Shown in pieces: positions 7,139 to 15,815 of a DNA stretch of 64,000 nucleotides. Positions within the stretch are counted from its first letter, which is position 1, and each line of letters opens with the position of its first letter. The notes under the pieces are model-generated. The model was not told where the DNA came from, ran no database searches, and saw only the letters and a program-made list of their open reading frames with translations. Position numbers and translations under genes: made by a program. Source of the stretch: Acidaminococcus fermentans_A (GTDB lineage: Bacteria > Bacillota > Negativicutes > Acidaminococcales > Acidaminococcaceae); the NCBI RefSeq assembly GCF_052216985.1, contig NZ_JBQOUY010000003.1, forward strand, positions 62,001-126,000, read 5' to 3'.

Positions 7139-8119
7139 ATGATCAAAAGAGAAAAAAGCGCTGTAGAAGCGGCCGTACATCCATACAAGACACGGACAGG
7201 GGGGGCCACTGTAACGGTCTTTGTTCCTTATGACTGTAAGAACCATTGTCCGTTTTGTGTCAACAAGGAAGAATACGCAGATATGACCGGATTCTCCCTA
7301 GAAGCCATCTGCCACAGCATCGAAAAAATGGATACCCTGACTCCCTACTGTGATTTTGTCTTCACCGGAGGGGAACCGCTGGCCAATCTGCAAAGTCTGC
7401 AGATCATGCTGGACAAGGTATCAAAGACCCATAAGATCTACATTAACACCACACTGCCGGTGAGCCGGAATCAGACGGAAGAAGAAGTGCTGGCCTTTTT
7501 GCAGAAGAACCGTAGAAAGATCACCTGCCTGAATATTTCCCGTCATATGCAGCATTACGTGGAAGAATCCAATGATGGCCTTTTGGCTAAGCTGCCGGTC
7601 CGGTTCCGGATCAACTGTGTGCTGTATAAGAAATACCCCAGGGAACAGATGATTCCCTTCATGGAACGGTTCCGGCAGGTCCATGCGCCTTCTATCCAGT
7701 TCCGGTTCGACTATACGGAAACCACACCGGAAAATCTGTACGATGAACCCCATGACCAGATCCTCCGGGATCTGAAGAAAGTGGCCTGTTATACGGGGCT
7801 GGATGGCTGCCGGATGCGCTGCGGGTTCCATTTCAAGTACAAGGACCTGGAACTGGTATATCACAAGACCCTGCCTTACAGCACCATTGTGGAGAAGGAT
7901 CCTGGAGATGGGGAAACGTATGCTATCCTTTACGATATCCTGATCAAGCAGAATGGCCGGATCGACTCCGACTGGGATGGCACGGTGATGGATGTGGATG
8001 CCTATGCCCACTGCAAATTCGAACCCTATGACCTGAAATGGCTGGAACGGGTGCCAGCTTGGCAAGTGGAAGAAGAGGAAGAAGAGCTGTTGGGAGCTCA
8101 GCCCTGTACGGTGGTGTGA
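7139..8119 (+). CDS. Radical SAM protein of unknown substrate
   Basis: A 326-residue radical SAM enzyme. The [4Fe-4S]-binding motif is CKNHCPFC (C33, C37, C40) in standard CxxxCxxC spacing, and the GGE SAM-binding motif is FTGGEPL (about 75-81). There is no SPASM-type cysteine cluster that I can identify, only scattered C-terminal cysteines around CYTGLDGCRMRC (about 220-231). The tail is acidic (EEEEEELLG). The start follows GAGGGGAT. Its substrate cannot be told from sequence. It stands alone between its promoter and R1-C, divergent from the FliB-like gene, which may point to a shared protein-modification role (inference). Confidence 0.8.
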   Translation: MIKREKSAVEAAVHPYKTRTGGATVTVFVPYDCKNHCPFCVNKEEYADMTGFSLEAICHSIEKMDTLTPYCDFVFTGGEPLANLQSLQIMLDKVSKTHKIYINTTLPVSRNQTEEEVLAFLQKNRRKITCLNISRHMQHYVEESNDGLLAKLPVRFRINCVLYKKYPREQMIPFMERFRQVHAPSIQFRFDYTETTPENLYDEPHDQILRDLKKVACYTGLDGCRMRCGFHFKYKDLELVYHKTLPYSTIVEKDPGDGETYAILYDILIKQNGRIDSDWDGTVMDVDAYAHCKFEPYDLKWLERVPAWQVEEEEEELLGAQPCTVV

Positions 8120-8124
8120 AAAAG

Positions 8125-8155
8125 GGGGGTGTTGCACGTTACGTGCAACACCCCC
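8125..8155 (+). terminator. Hairpin after the radical SAM gene, TGTTGCAC class
   Basis: A perfect 14-bp stem (GGGGGTGTTGCACG) with loop TTA, identical in sequence to the hairpin left of R1-A apart from one more G-C pair. No T-run follows; R1-C begins at the next base. Confidence 0.6.
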
Positions 8156-8371
8156 GGTCTCATAAGCCGCATAGCGGCTCGGTCTCGGGTCTCGAGCCGA
8201 ATGAGAAATTTGCAAGCAAATTTTTTGAATGTACAAACCCTAATCTGCTAACGATAAGATATTCGTTTCTATATCCAGCACGATACTGGTTCTACACCTT
8301 CAAAAGAACCTGGCCATGGGGACAGGTTCTATCCAACAGCTCGAGACTCACGACTCGAGACCCGAGACCTC
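8156..8371. repeat. Intergenic repeat element R1, copy C (216 bp, one heptamer fewer)
   Basis: Nearly identical to copies A, B and D but exactly 7 bp shorter. The left array has two units (GGTCTCG at 8181 and 8188) where the other copies have three; the missing unit is AGTCTCG. The right array keeps four units (8342-8369). The core, the AGCCGC palindrome and the CAGGTTCT inverted repeat are all present. It fills most of the 341-base gap before the chorismate mutase gene. Confidence 0.92.
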
Positions 8372-8376
8372 AAAAA

Positions 8377-8402
8377 GGGGCTGTTGCATGCGCAACAGCC
8401 CC
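8377..8402 (+). terminator. Terminator hairpin overlapping a promoter
   Basis: A perfect 11-bp stem GGGGCTGTTGC with loop ATGC and return arm GCAACAGCCCC. Only a short T-rich tail (ttgctat) follows. The TTGCAT inside the left arm and loop is also the -35 box of the promoter annotated at 8384. Confidence 0.65.
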
Positions 8403-8412
8403 TTGCTATAAT
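8384..8412 (+). promoter_or_regulatory. Promoter of the chorismate mutase gene
   Basis: TTGCAT (8384-8389), a 17-base spacer, then a perfect TATAAT (8407-8412). The -35 box lies inside the stem-loop of the terminator at 8377-8402, so upstream readthrough and local initiation share the same bases. Confidence 0.7.
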
Positions 8413-8460
8413 AGATGGAAAATCCAAACACAAGAAGCAAAGTAGAAAGGAAGGAAAATC

Positions 8461-9027
8461 ATGAAATTGGAAGAAGTGCGCCAAAAAATCGATGCCATCG
8501 ATCCTCAGATCCGGGAACTGCTGATGGAACGGCTGGACTGTTCCCGGCTTGTAGCCGAGACGAAACAGGCTGCGGGGGAGACCAATATCTATCGCCCGGA
8601 CCGAGAACAGGTGATTTTGCAGAAACTGTCCCAGGGAGTCCCTGGAGACCGGCTGCCCGAATACTTGGCGGTGGTCCGGAAAATCATGGAAACCAGCCGG
8701 ATGTACCAGTATGGCATGCTCTTTGACTGGAATCCCCAGCTTTTTGCTGAACTGGCCAAAGGGATTGAGATCCATCCAGGAGGGACTCGAGTGGTGGTCC
8801 GGCTGACCCGGCCTGACCGCCCCAATGCCATGAGCAGCATCTTGAACATGGTGGGAGACTACGGCTACAACATGCAGTATATGGAACTGCTCCATTTCAA
8901 TAAACCAGAGAAGACCGTGACCTTCGATTTGACGATCCTGGGAGATCTCAGCGAAACCACTATGCAGAAACTCATGTTCCAGCTGTCCAAGGAAAGCCAG
9001 GATTTCCAGATCCTGCGGAATGAATAA
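8461..9027 (+). CDS. Chorismate mutase (AroQ type) with C-terminal ACT-like domain
   Basis: Converts chorismate to prephenate, toward phenylalanine and tyrosine. The N-terminal 90 residues carry the all-helical AroQ pattern (VRQKIDAIDPQIRELLMERL, then SRLVAETK). The C-terminal half (about residues 105-185; TRVVVRLTRPDRPNAMSSIL) looks like an ACT domain, which usually binds an amino acid for feedback control. No prephenate dehydratase or dehydrogenase domain is present, so this is a 188-residue regulated mutase alone. The start has AAGGAAAATC upstream. It is followed 9 bases later by a transporter gene. Confidence 0.85.
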   Translation: MKLEEVRQKIDAIDPQIRELLMERLDCSRLVAETKQAAGETNIYRPDREQVILQKLSQGVPGDRLPEYLAVVRKIMETSRMYQYGMLFDWNPQLFAELAKGIEIHPGGTRVVVRLTRPDRPNAMSSILNMVGDYGYNMQYMELLHFNKPEKTVTFDLTILGDLSETTMQKLMFQLSKESQDFQILRNE

Positions 9028-9036
9028 GGGGAACTC

Positions 9037-10494
9037 ATGACAAAATCTCAAAAAGATCTGTTTTGTCTGATCCTTTCTTTGGGAGCGGGGTTCGCTGTAA
9101 GGCTACTTCCGGCTCCGGCTCCCTTGACCCAGGAGGGCCTGGCTGTGCTGGGAATCTTCCTGACTTCCCTGATGATGTGGATCACCATTTCCATTGACTG
9201 GCCCAGCCTGATCACGATTTTCCTGCTGGGCTTCCTGCCCCATTTCGGTTTTGGGAATATCCTGAAGGGGACATTCGGCAACACCACGGTAGCCTTCCTG
9301 CTTTTCACCTTCATGTTGGTGTATCCCCTGTCCAAGACCCATTTTGTCCGGCGCTGTACGGTGACTTTCATCACCAATGCCATTGCCCGCCGGGGGCCCT
9401 GGTCTTTTGTCAGTTTCTTGTTTTTTGCGGTGACTTTCATGGGCCTGTTCATCTCTCCTTCGGTGCTGTTCGTGGCCTTCATGCCTTTCCTGGAAGATAT
9501 CTTCCAAGTCCTGGAGATGAAGAAAGGGAGCCCTTCTGCCAATATGATCATGCTGGGGACGGCCTTCTGCATCAGCCTTTCTTCTGGGATGACAGCCATC
9601 GGCCATGTGTGGCCCACCATGGCCATCGGCTATTATACAGCAGCGACCGGACGGGATGTGAACCAGTTCCAGTACATGGCTATGGGAATCCCTGCTGGGA
9701 TCCTGCTGGTGGTGCTGCTGCTCCTGGTGTTCCGGTTCCTTTTTAGGCCGGCTGATATTGGGACCATCGAACCCCAGAAAGCCATGAGCCTGCGGGGGAT
9801 GGTCCCCCAGGCCGATACCCGAGAAAAAATTATCCTGGGGACCATGGCACTGACTGTGCTGCTGTGGGTGGGGCCCAGCCTGGTGAAAAGCTTCGACCCG
9901 GGATTGTACAAGATGGTCAGCCGCTGGACCACCGCTATGCCTCCTCTGTTGGGCTGCATCATCCTGTTCATTGCCCGACATAAGGGAGAACCCATCATGA
10001 ACTTCAAAGAAGTCATGACCAAGGGGGTATTATGGGCGTCCATCGTCATGACGGGAGCGGCTACCATGTTGGGGTCGGCGCTGACTCATAATGAGATGGG
10101 CATCAAGGCCTGGCTCAGCGGCATGCTGGCACCCATTGCCAGTGGGCTGCCGGTACTGGGGCTGATCCTGTTCTTCTTCGCCTGGTGTGTGCTGGAGACC
10201 AATTTCTCTTCCAATATCGTGACTACCACGGTGGTCAGTGCTGTGGCCCTGTCCGTATGCCAGGCCCTGCCGGCTGGGACGGTTTCCGTGGGCGCGGTGG
10301 TCTGCCTCATTGGTTTCGGGGCCGGGATCTGCAACATGACACCGGCGGGCCAGTCCACCATAAACACGGTGGCCATCGGGTCGGGCTGGACCACGGCCAA
10401 GGACATGTTCGTCTGGGGCGGTGTCTTTGCTCTGCTGGCCGTCCTGGTCATGGCTTTCGTAGGCTATCCTATCGGGGCACTGATCTTGGGATAA
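9037..10494 (+). CDS. SLC13/DASS-family sodium:anion (dicarboxylate) symporter
   Basis: A 485-residue membrane protein with about 11-12 hydrophobic segments. The overall pattern suits the divalent-anion:sodium symporter family: repeated hairpins, an SNIVTTTVVSAVA segment near residue 390 and a late NMTPAGQSTINTVAIGSGW segment (about 433-451), where such transporters bind sodium and carboxylate. A substrate such as succinate, citrate or tartrate is likely but cannot be chosen. It follows the chorismate mutase gene by 9 bases with AAGGGGAA as ribosome site, so the two are co-transcribed although no pathway link is obvious. Confidence 0.8.
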   Translation: MTKSQKDLFCLILSLGAGFAVRLLPAPAPLTQEGLAVLGIFLTSLMMWITISIDWPSLITIFLLGFLPHFGFGNILKGTFGNTTVAFLLFTFMLVYPLSKTHFVRRCTVTFITNAIARRGPWSFVSFLFFAVTFMGLFISPSVLFVAFMPFLEDIFQVLEMKKGSPSANMIMLGTAFCISLSSGMTAIGHVWPTMAIGYYTAATGRDVNQFQYMAMGIPAGILLVVLLLLVFRFLFRPADIGTIEPQKAMSLRGMVPQADTREKIILGTMALTVLLWVGPSLVKSFDPGLYKMVSRWTTAMPPLLGCIILFIARHKGEPIMNFKEVMTKGVLWASIVMTGAATMLGSALTHNEMGIKAWLSGMLAPIASGLPVLGLILFFFAWCVLETNFSSNIVTTTVVSAVALSVCQALPAGTVSVGAVVCLIGFGAGICNMTPAGQSTINTVAIGSGWTTAKDMFVWGGVFALLAVLVMAFVGYPIGALILG

Positions 10495-10521
10495 AAAACC
10501 ATACGTATGACCTATGACGAA

Positions 10522-10554
10522 GGGGGGCTGCACGTGCAGTACCCCCTTTCTTTT
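10522..10554 (+). terminator. Terminator after the SLC13 gene
   Basis: GGGGG and CCCCC arms around the palindrome CTGCACGTGCAG, followed by TTTCTTTT. A TATAAT at 10557-10562 directly after it probably serves the next gene. Confidence 0.7.
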
Positions 10555-10556
10555 GC

Positions 10557-10562
10557 TATAAT
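10557..10562 (+). promoter_or_regulatory. Probable -10 box for the zinc-ribbon gene at 10597
   Basis: A perfect TATAAT immediately follows the terminator T-run. No good -35 hexamer exists at the right distance, because that position falls inside the terminator stem. Confidence 0.45.
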
Positions 10563-10596
10563 AAACAGGATAGAAAAAGATGGGAGGTTGGAAAGG

Positions 10597-11418
10597 ATGA
10601 TCAGATTTTGTCCTCATTGCGGGAAGGAATTGGAGCCAGGGAATCGGTTCTGTCCTTTTTGCGGGAAAGAGGTCCAGGAAATAAAGAACAAAACAATAGC
10701 GGGGACATCGCCCTCTGCACCGGCTGCAGGGAAATCCCCGTCCGGCGCCAGGAACAAGATCTTGGCAGGAGGACTCATCGCCCTTATTCTTTTAGGCGGG
10801 GGAGCTTTTTATTTCCAGCGACAGAAGGCCCAGGAAGCTTCCCAGGCTGCAGCCATAGCAGCCCAGGAAGCCAAACAGGAAACAAAGGAAAAACCAGCTG
10901 ATAAGCAGGATGCCAAGGACTCCATTGCTGCCGTACAGGAAATCCTGGATCGGGAAGGCCTCCCAGGAAAGGTGATGGCTACTTCTTATGGTCATGATCC
11001 CAACGGCAGCCTGAGCGTGATCGGGGGTAAAGGACGCCGCCTGCTGGTCATCGATGGACAAAATCACCAAAAGGCTTTCGTGGATGCTACGACCCAATTG
11101 TATCATTTCATCAACCATCGTACGGGGAATCTTCCCCCAGTGATCTTCCAGATGCGGGTCCTTGACGAGAAACCCGGAGATGATGAAAAAGCAGGATACT
11201 GGGATGGGACCAGCCATGTGATCCCCATCTATGCCCAGTATTCTTTTGACGGGGACGGCAAAGTGGTACCAGGGATGCTGAATACAGGACGGGGCGGACG
11301 GCCTTCCCATTATCACGATTATCTCCAGGAACAGCGCCATGTGGACCTGGCCAATCTGGTCCTGACAGAAATGCAGGCTCTCCATGAAAATGCTGCTGCC
11401 CACCATATCCAGCTGTAG
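10597..11418 (+). CDS. Zinc-ribbon membrane-anchored protein of unknown function
   Basis: A 273-residue protein. The N terminus is a double-CxxC zinc ribbon (FCPHCGKEL, then FCPFCGKEV; residues 4-26). A low-complexity linker and one transmembrane helix follow (ILAGGLIALILLGGGAFYF, about 53-71). An Ala/Gln/Lys-rich coiled stretch comes next, then a likely extracytoplasmic domain (about 115-273) that I do not recognise. The ribbon-inside, domain-outside layout is common in uncharacterised Firmicute proteins. The start at 10597 is chosen for GGGAGG 9 bases upstream; an upstream in-frame extension would run through the terminator. It is followed by another zinc-ribbon gene. Confidence 0.75.
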   Translation: MIRFCPHCGKELEPGNRFCPFCGKEVQEIKNKTIAGTSPSAPAAGKSPSGARNKILAGGLIALILLGGGAFYFQRQKAQEASQAAAIAAQEAKQETKEKPADKQDAKDSIAAVQEILDREGLPGKVMATSYGHDPNGSLSVIGGKGRRLLVIDGQNHQKAFVDATTQLYHFINHRTGNLPPVIFQMRVLDEKPGDDEKAGYWDGTSHVIPIYAQYSFDGDGKVVPGMLNTGRGGRPSHYHDYLQEQRHVDLANLVLTEMQALHENAAAHHIQL

Positions 11419-11447
11419 GCTCCCGGTTCACGGAGAGAAAGGATGAT

Positions 11448-14400
11448 ATGATGTTTTGTATGAACTGCGGCACCAAACTGCCAGATAATGCCAGATTCTG
11501 TTACAACTGCGGGGCGAAGATCCCAGAAGGCTTGGGACAGGAGGGAACGGCCGTCCCGGAAAGTCCGGAGCCATCGGTCACTGACCTTCCGCAAAGCGCT
11601 GCTCCAGTAGACGCGGCGGCTCCGGAGGAAACTCCTGCAGCTGCGGAAAATCCCCTGCCGGAGGCAGCCCAGCAGGAAACCCTTCCGGAAGTACCTGGCA
11701 GCCATTTTACGGTGCTGGGGAAATACCAGGTGGAACTTCCCCGGGCTACGGCACTGTACAACCAGCTGTGGGCGCCTTTTAACCGGGAAGGGCTGCGGGC
11801 GGCGGACCGGGCCCAGGATGAATTGGAGGACCACCTGAAGGAACATGCGGTGGACAATCCAGTGGAATTTTCCTCTCGGTTGCTGAAATACTGTACGGTA
11901 TCCTGTGATCCTTTTTTAGAAAAAGCAGTGGATCTGCTCCTGGAATATGGCATCGATTATGTCACCAAAGAGGATCTTCGCAACAAATTGGCAGACAAGA
12001 TGAAAAAAACGGATCTGGTCCAGGCCATGCAGGAGGATCAGGAAGCCATCGAGGCATACCAGCATGAGCTGGCAGTGGAAGCCCAGGCCAATAAGGCCAA
12101 CTGGCAGGGCGGGGGCTTTGGCATCACCGGGGCGGTGAAGGGAGCCATCAAAGCCCAGATGCTCAACACCGCTCAGGATGCCCTCAGTTCTCTGGGCAGG
12201 AGCATCACGGGCAATTCTTATTCTGCTCGGTTCCAGCGGTTCATCGAGAACCGGATCAGCCAGCGGGATTATCCGGAGATGGCATGGGACTTCATCAGCG
12301 GGATCTGCCGGTATGACTTGTTCGCCCTGATCCACAGGATGCTGGTAGACCAGGGCAGTATCCCGGCCACCCAATTTGAGACCCACAAGGCCGACAGCCG
12401 GCGGAAAAATCTGTTGGAACGGTTCGCAGGGGGGAAGATCACCCAGGAAGAGATGATGGAGGGTTTCTGCCGTTGCCTGGAAATCACCGGGGATTCACTG
12501 CCCGTCTATGAACAGATGCTCCTTTTGGATCCGGAAGCAGCCAAAGATGTATTCCAGATGGCGACCGCAGAGGGATATGAACTGTCCTTGGCCCGCCGGA
12601 TCAGGGACGAATATATAGATGAGCGGGAAATTGTGAAGAACTTCAAATTTCCGGATTGGATGCCAAAGAATCTCCATCGGGTGATGTATCCGGTTTCAGG
12701 TCCGGCTATGCTTGAGGCAATGTTGATCCTCCTCCGTGAAGAACCTGAACAATTTGAGAAAAAGGATGACGGAAGGACGGATATTGCTTTGATAGGAGTC
12801 CCGGAAAATTACTGGATCCCCTCCTGGACGGAACAGGTGGATTTCTGGGGCATGGAAAAAAGCTGTGCCGTCCTGGAACTGGAACAGCTGGGAAAGACCG
12901 ATTGGGCCGGCCAGGGCGTCCACTTCCATCTGGTGGATTTTGCCGGGGAAGCCGGGGAATGGGCGGAAAAGGAGCAGGCGGAAAAAATGCAGGAAGCCAA
13001 GAAAGCCTTGGGAGCCGGGAAAAAAGAGGAAGCCTTGGCTGCCTTCGATGCCGCCAGGGAATTGGGAAGCGGCGAAGCTGCCTATCAGGCTGGCCTGCTC
13101 TATCAGGAACAGGAGCAGGAAGAAGCGGCAGAATGGGCTTTTGTAGAAGCAGCCGTATTGGAAGAGAAGGAAGCCGCCTGGCAGGTGTACCAGATGATGA
13201 AGGAAACCGATCCGGAACAGGGTCGGGTCTTCCTGAAAATGGCGGCGGAAGCGGTCAGGTATCTGGAAATCAGCGAGAAATATACCGAAGCCATAGCTTG
13301 GTACCGGAAGCTTGCAGAAGAAAAAGAGGGGACGGCCTGTCTCCGTCTGGGCTGGATGGCTAGTCAGGGAGAGGGCATGGAAAAAGATGCCGGAGAAGCC
13401 GTGGAATGGTATGAGAAGGCCGTGGAATACGGCTGTGAAGATGCCAAGAAACAGCTGGGGAAACTGGCTTTTTCCTTGGGGCAGCAGGCGGAAGAGAAAG
13501 CCGGGAGTGAATCTGGGGAACAAGCTGCTCTGGACAGGGAACAGGCTCTGACATATTACCGGAAGGCTCAGGCTCAAGAACAGGACGGAGCCATGGAAAA
13601 AGTCAGGGATCTGGCTCTGACACTGGGAAAAGAAAAGGAGGAGCAGGGCCGGGATCGGGAAGCCCTGGCCTTCTATGAGGAAGCCGCGGATCAGGGAAGC
13701 ATGGAAGCGTGTCTCCAGGCTGCCTGGATCTGTATGGATCCTCAGAAAGAGACCTACGACTTCGGGCAAGCCCGGAGCTGGTATCAGAAGGCGGATGCAA
13801 AAGCCCATGAGAAGGGTGAAGAGCAGGAAGCCATCGAGAAAGAATGGAACCGGCGGAAGGCCCAGGTGCCTTTGACAGATCGGGTAGCCTGTCTGACAGA
13901 GCTCATGGATGATGATGGGTACTATTATGTGGGAAATCGGCTTTCCGGACCCTTGGACAATGCCATGCAGGCCTATGGGAGCAGCGGCGGTGTCCAGCGG
14001 GAACAGGTAGTGCTCCTCTGCGACGCTACCCATTCTCTCCTGTGGGGGAAGGGAGAACAAGGGTTCCTGATTACCCAGGATGGACAGATGGTCAGCTCCC
14101 GGGGATTCCGGATTTCACTGGATCGACTGGGACCGGTGGAATGCAGCAATCAAAAAATGGTGGAAGTAGCTTCTGGTACAGTACTGGCCCAGTTCAAGAC
14201 ACAGGAACTGGAAGATGAGGATTTCTGTAATCTGCTTAATGAAATCGTCCTGCTGCCCCGTCCGGAAAAACAGGAAGCGAGAGAGGCGCCGGCTCAGCCT
14301 GGGGTCCAACCGGCTGAACAGCCTGGAGACCAGCAGGATCCAGGAGCTGAAAGCGCTGGAGTGTGTCCTTGCTGCGGGGCTCCTTTGAAACCCGGGACCC

Positions 14401-14891
14401 GGTTCTGCGGCCAATGTGGGAGCCCTTTGGAGCCGCAGGCAGGTCCGGAAGGCAGAGCAGGGGAAATCCAGGAACAAAAATCGGCAGGGAAGGACCGCCG
14501 GGAAGCCATCTTGGCTTTCTGCCGGGAATTCCAAGAAAAGATTTCCGCTCCTTTCTATTTCCGCTGCCTTCCTGATATCCCGGAAAAGAAGTTGAGAAAT
14601 GCCATGACAAGTTATGGGACCCAGGTCGGCATCCGCCCGGAAGATGTACTGGTGCTCTGTGACACTACTTTGTTCGGCAGTGCCAAAGAGGGCTTCCTGT
14701 TGACGGCAGACCGGCTGGTTTCCAACGCGGGGAGCTTCGCTTTGGAGGAATGTGGGGAAATCATCCCTGCCAAAGGGATGATGGACAGCAAAGTCGTCCT
14801 AATGCCCCAGCATGTGGTGATCGCCGATATGCCCCCCAGTGACGAACAGACGCTTTTCATCCAGTGGTTCAATGGGATGGTAAAAAAATGA
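11448..14891 (+). CDS. Large zinc-ribbon / Sel1-like repeat protein with duplicated C-terminal domain
   Basis: An 1147-residue, apparently cytosolic protein. In order: a zinc ribbon (FCMNCGTKL...FCYNCGAKI, residues 3-25); a Pro/Ala/Glu linker (about 30-85); a helical region of unknown type (about 90-500); TPR/Sel1-like repeats (about 515-800; EAVEWYEKAVEYGCEDAKKQ is typical); a domain at about 805-940; a second linker; a second zinc ribbon (CPCCGAPL...FCGQCGSPL, about 972-992); and a second copy of the domain (about 1010-1147). The two domain copies share LxNAMxxYG, VxLCDxT and EGFLxTxD. The function is unknown; Sel1 repeats suggest scaffolding. The 29-base gap puts it in the same operon as the preceding gene. 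Confidence 0.8.
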   Translation: MMFCMNCGTKLPDNARFCYNCGAKIPEGLGQEGTAVPESPEPSVTDLPQSAAPVDAAAPEETPAAAENPLPEAAQQETLPEVPGSHFTVLGKYQVELPRATALYNQLWAPFNREGLRAADRAQDELEDHLKEHAVDNPVEFSSRLLKYCTVSCDPFLEKAVDLLLEYGIDYVTKEDLRNKLADKMKKTDLVQAMQEDQEAIEAYQHELAVEAQANKANWQGGGFGITGAVKGAIKAQMLNTAQDALSSLGRSITGNSYSARFQRFIENRISQRDYPEMAWDFISGICRYDLFALIHRMLVDQGSIPATQFETHKADSRRKNLLERFAGGKITQEEMMEGFCRCLEITGDSLPVYEQMLLLDPEAAKDVFQMATAEGYELSLARRIRDEYIDEREIVKNFKFPDWMPKNLHRVMYPVSGPAMLEAMLILLREEPEQFEKKDDGRTDIALIGVPENYWIPSWTEQVDFWGMEKSCAVLELEQLGKTDWAGQGVHFHLVDFAGEAGEWAEKEQAEKMQEAKKALGAGKKEEALAAFDAARELGSGEAAYQAGLLYQEQEQEEAAEWAFVEAAVLEEKEAAWQVYQMMKETDPEQGRVFLKMAAEAVRYLEISEKYTEAIAWYRKLAEEKEGTACLRLGWMASQGEGMEKDAGEAVEWYEKAVEYGCEDAKKQLGKLAFSLGQQAEEKAGSESGEQAALDREQALTYYRKAQAQEQDGAMEKVRDLALTLGKEKEEQGRDREALAFYEEAADQGSMEACLQAAWICMDPQKETYDFGQARSWYQKADAKAHEKGEEQEAIEKEWNRRKAQVPLTDRVACLTELMDDDGYYYVGNRLSGPLDNAMQAYGSSGGVQREQVVLLCDATHSLLWGKGEQGFLITQDGQMVSSRGFRISLDRLGPVECSNQKMVEVASGTVLAQFKTQELEDEDFCNLLNEIVLLPRPEKQEAREAPAQPGVQPAEQPGDQQDPGAESAGVCPCCGAPLKPGTRFCGQCGSPLEPQAGPEGRAGEIQEQKSAGKDRREAILAFCREFQEKISAPFYFRCLPDIPEKKLRNAMTSYGTQVGIRPEDVLVLCDTTLFGSAKEGFLLTADRLVSNAGSFALEECGEIIPAKGMMDSKVVLMPQHVVIADMPPSDEQTLFIQWFNGMVKK

Positions 14892-14948
14892 GATGGCAAA
14901 GGAAGCCTGCTTTGCCGACTTAGGATTGACTAGAAAGGTTATGGTGAA

Positions 14949-15299
14949 ATGGAATTCTTTCTTTTTGTACTGCTGCTGACTTTGGTGTCTTTTTGTATGG
15001 CTGTGCTCGGCTATGGTCTGGCTCTGCGGTTCTTTAATGGGTCCAAACTGGCCCGGTATATCCTGACACCTCTTTTGGTGGTGGGATGGGATTTCCTGGT
15101 GGTGATCCAGGACCAGAATCTGCGCTGGGTGTTCGGGGCCCTTCCCATCCTGGCCGTCTTGGGATTGTTCCTGTACGCTCGGAAAAAGTATGAAGAAGAC
15201 CCGGAACCTTTGGAACTGGCTCGAAAACGGAATGGTTATACACTGGACCGGAAAATGCGCCGGTACCAGAAAAAGAATCAGAAAAAAAGCAAAAAATAA
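14949..15299 (+). CDS. Small integral membrane protein, unknown function
   Basis: A 116-residue protein with three hydrophobic helices (about residues 2-26, 36-53 and 60-76) and a very basic C-terminal tail (KNQKKSKK) that should stay in the cytoplasm. I recognise no family. It lies 57 bases after the 1147-residue protein gene and 59 bases before the first universal stress protein gene, so it is probably in one transcript with at least one of them. A weak GGTGA ribosome site precedes the ATG. Confidence 0.65.
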   Translation: MEFFLFVLLLTLVSFCMAVLGYGLALRFFNGSKLARYILTPLLVVGWDFLVVIQDQNLRWVFGALPILAVLGLFLYARKKYEEDPEPLELARKRNGYTLDRKMRRYQKKNQKKSKK

Positions 15300-15358
15300 A
15301 GGGATTTTCTGGAATATAGCGAATAATATCCCTAAAGAGCAAGGAAGGGGATGAGGAT

Positions 15359-15802
15359 ATGTTCCAGAAAATCCTAGTACCGGTAGATGGGTCGAATTCG
15401 GCGTGGAAAGCATTGCAAACGGCAGCTGTGCTGGCTGAGCGGTTCCAGGGAGAGCTTCGGGTATTTACCGTGATGGAACCCTATAACAGCCTCAGCCTGT
15501 TCCAAATCACGTTGGATGAAAACCTGATGGACCGCAGCAACCGGGAGATGAAAAAGGCCAGCCTGGCCGTATTGGATATGGCCAAAGAAAAACTGCAGGA
15601 ATGTGGTTTTCAGGGGAAGGCCTCTTTTGAAGAAGCGGAGGGCAATCCGGCAGAACAGATCTTGGAAAAAAGCCGGGAAACGGACTGTGATTCCATCGTC
15701 ATCGGCAGCCGGGGACTCAGCGGGATCACGGAATTCCTGCTGGGGAGCGTCAGCTCGAAAGTTTCCCAGTACGCATCGGTTCCTGTATTCGTGGTGAAAT
15801 AA
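15359..15802 (+). CDS. Universal stress protein, UspA family (1 of 4)
   Basis: A 147-residue single Usp domain. It opens with the family start KILVPVDGSNSAWKAL, and the ATP-binding pattern G-x2-G-x9-G-S/T is complete in GSRGLSGITEFLLGSVSS (about residues 116-133). It is therefore an ATP-binding Usp, a class that helps cells through starvation and other stress. It is the first of four tandem paralogs and is most like the next one, sharing the MFQKILVPVDGSN start, which suggests a recent duplication. Ribosome site AAGGGGATGAGG. Confidence 0.9.
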   Translation: MFQKILVPVDGSNSAWKALQTAAVLAERFQGELRVFTVMEPYNSLSLFQITLDENLMDRSNREMKKASLAVLDMAKEKLQECGFQGKASFEEAEGNPAEQILEKSRETDCDSIVIGSRGLSGITEFLLGSVSSKVSQYASVPVFVVK

Positions 15803-15815
15803 AGGGGGAAATCTT

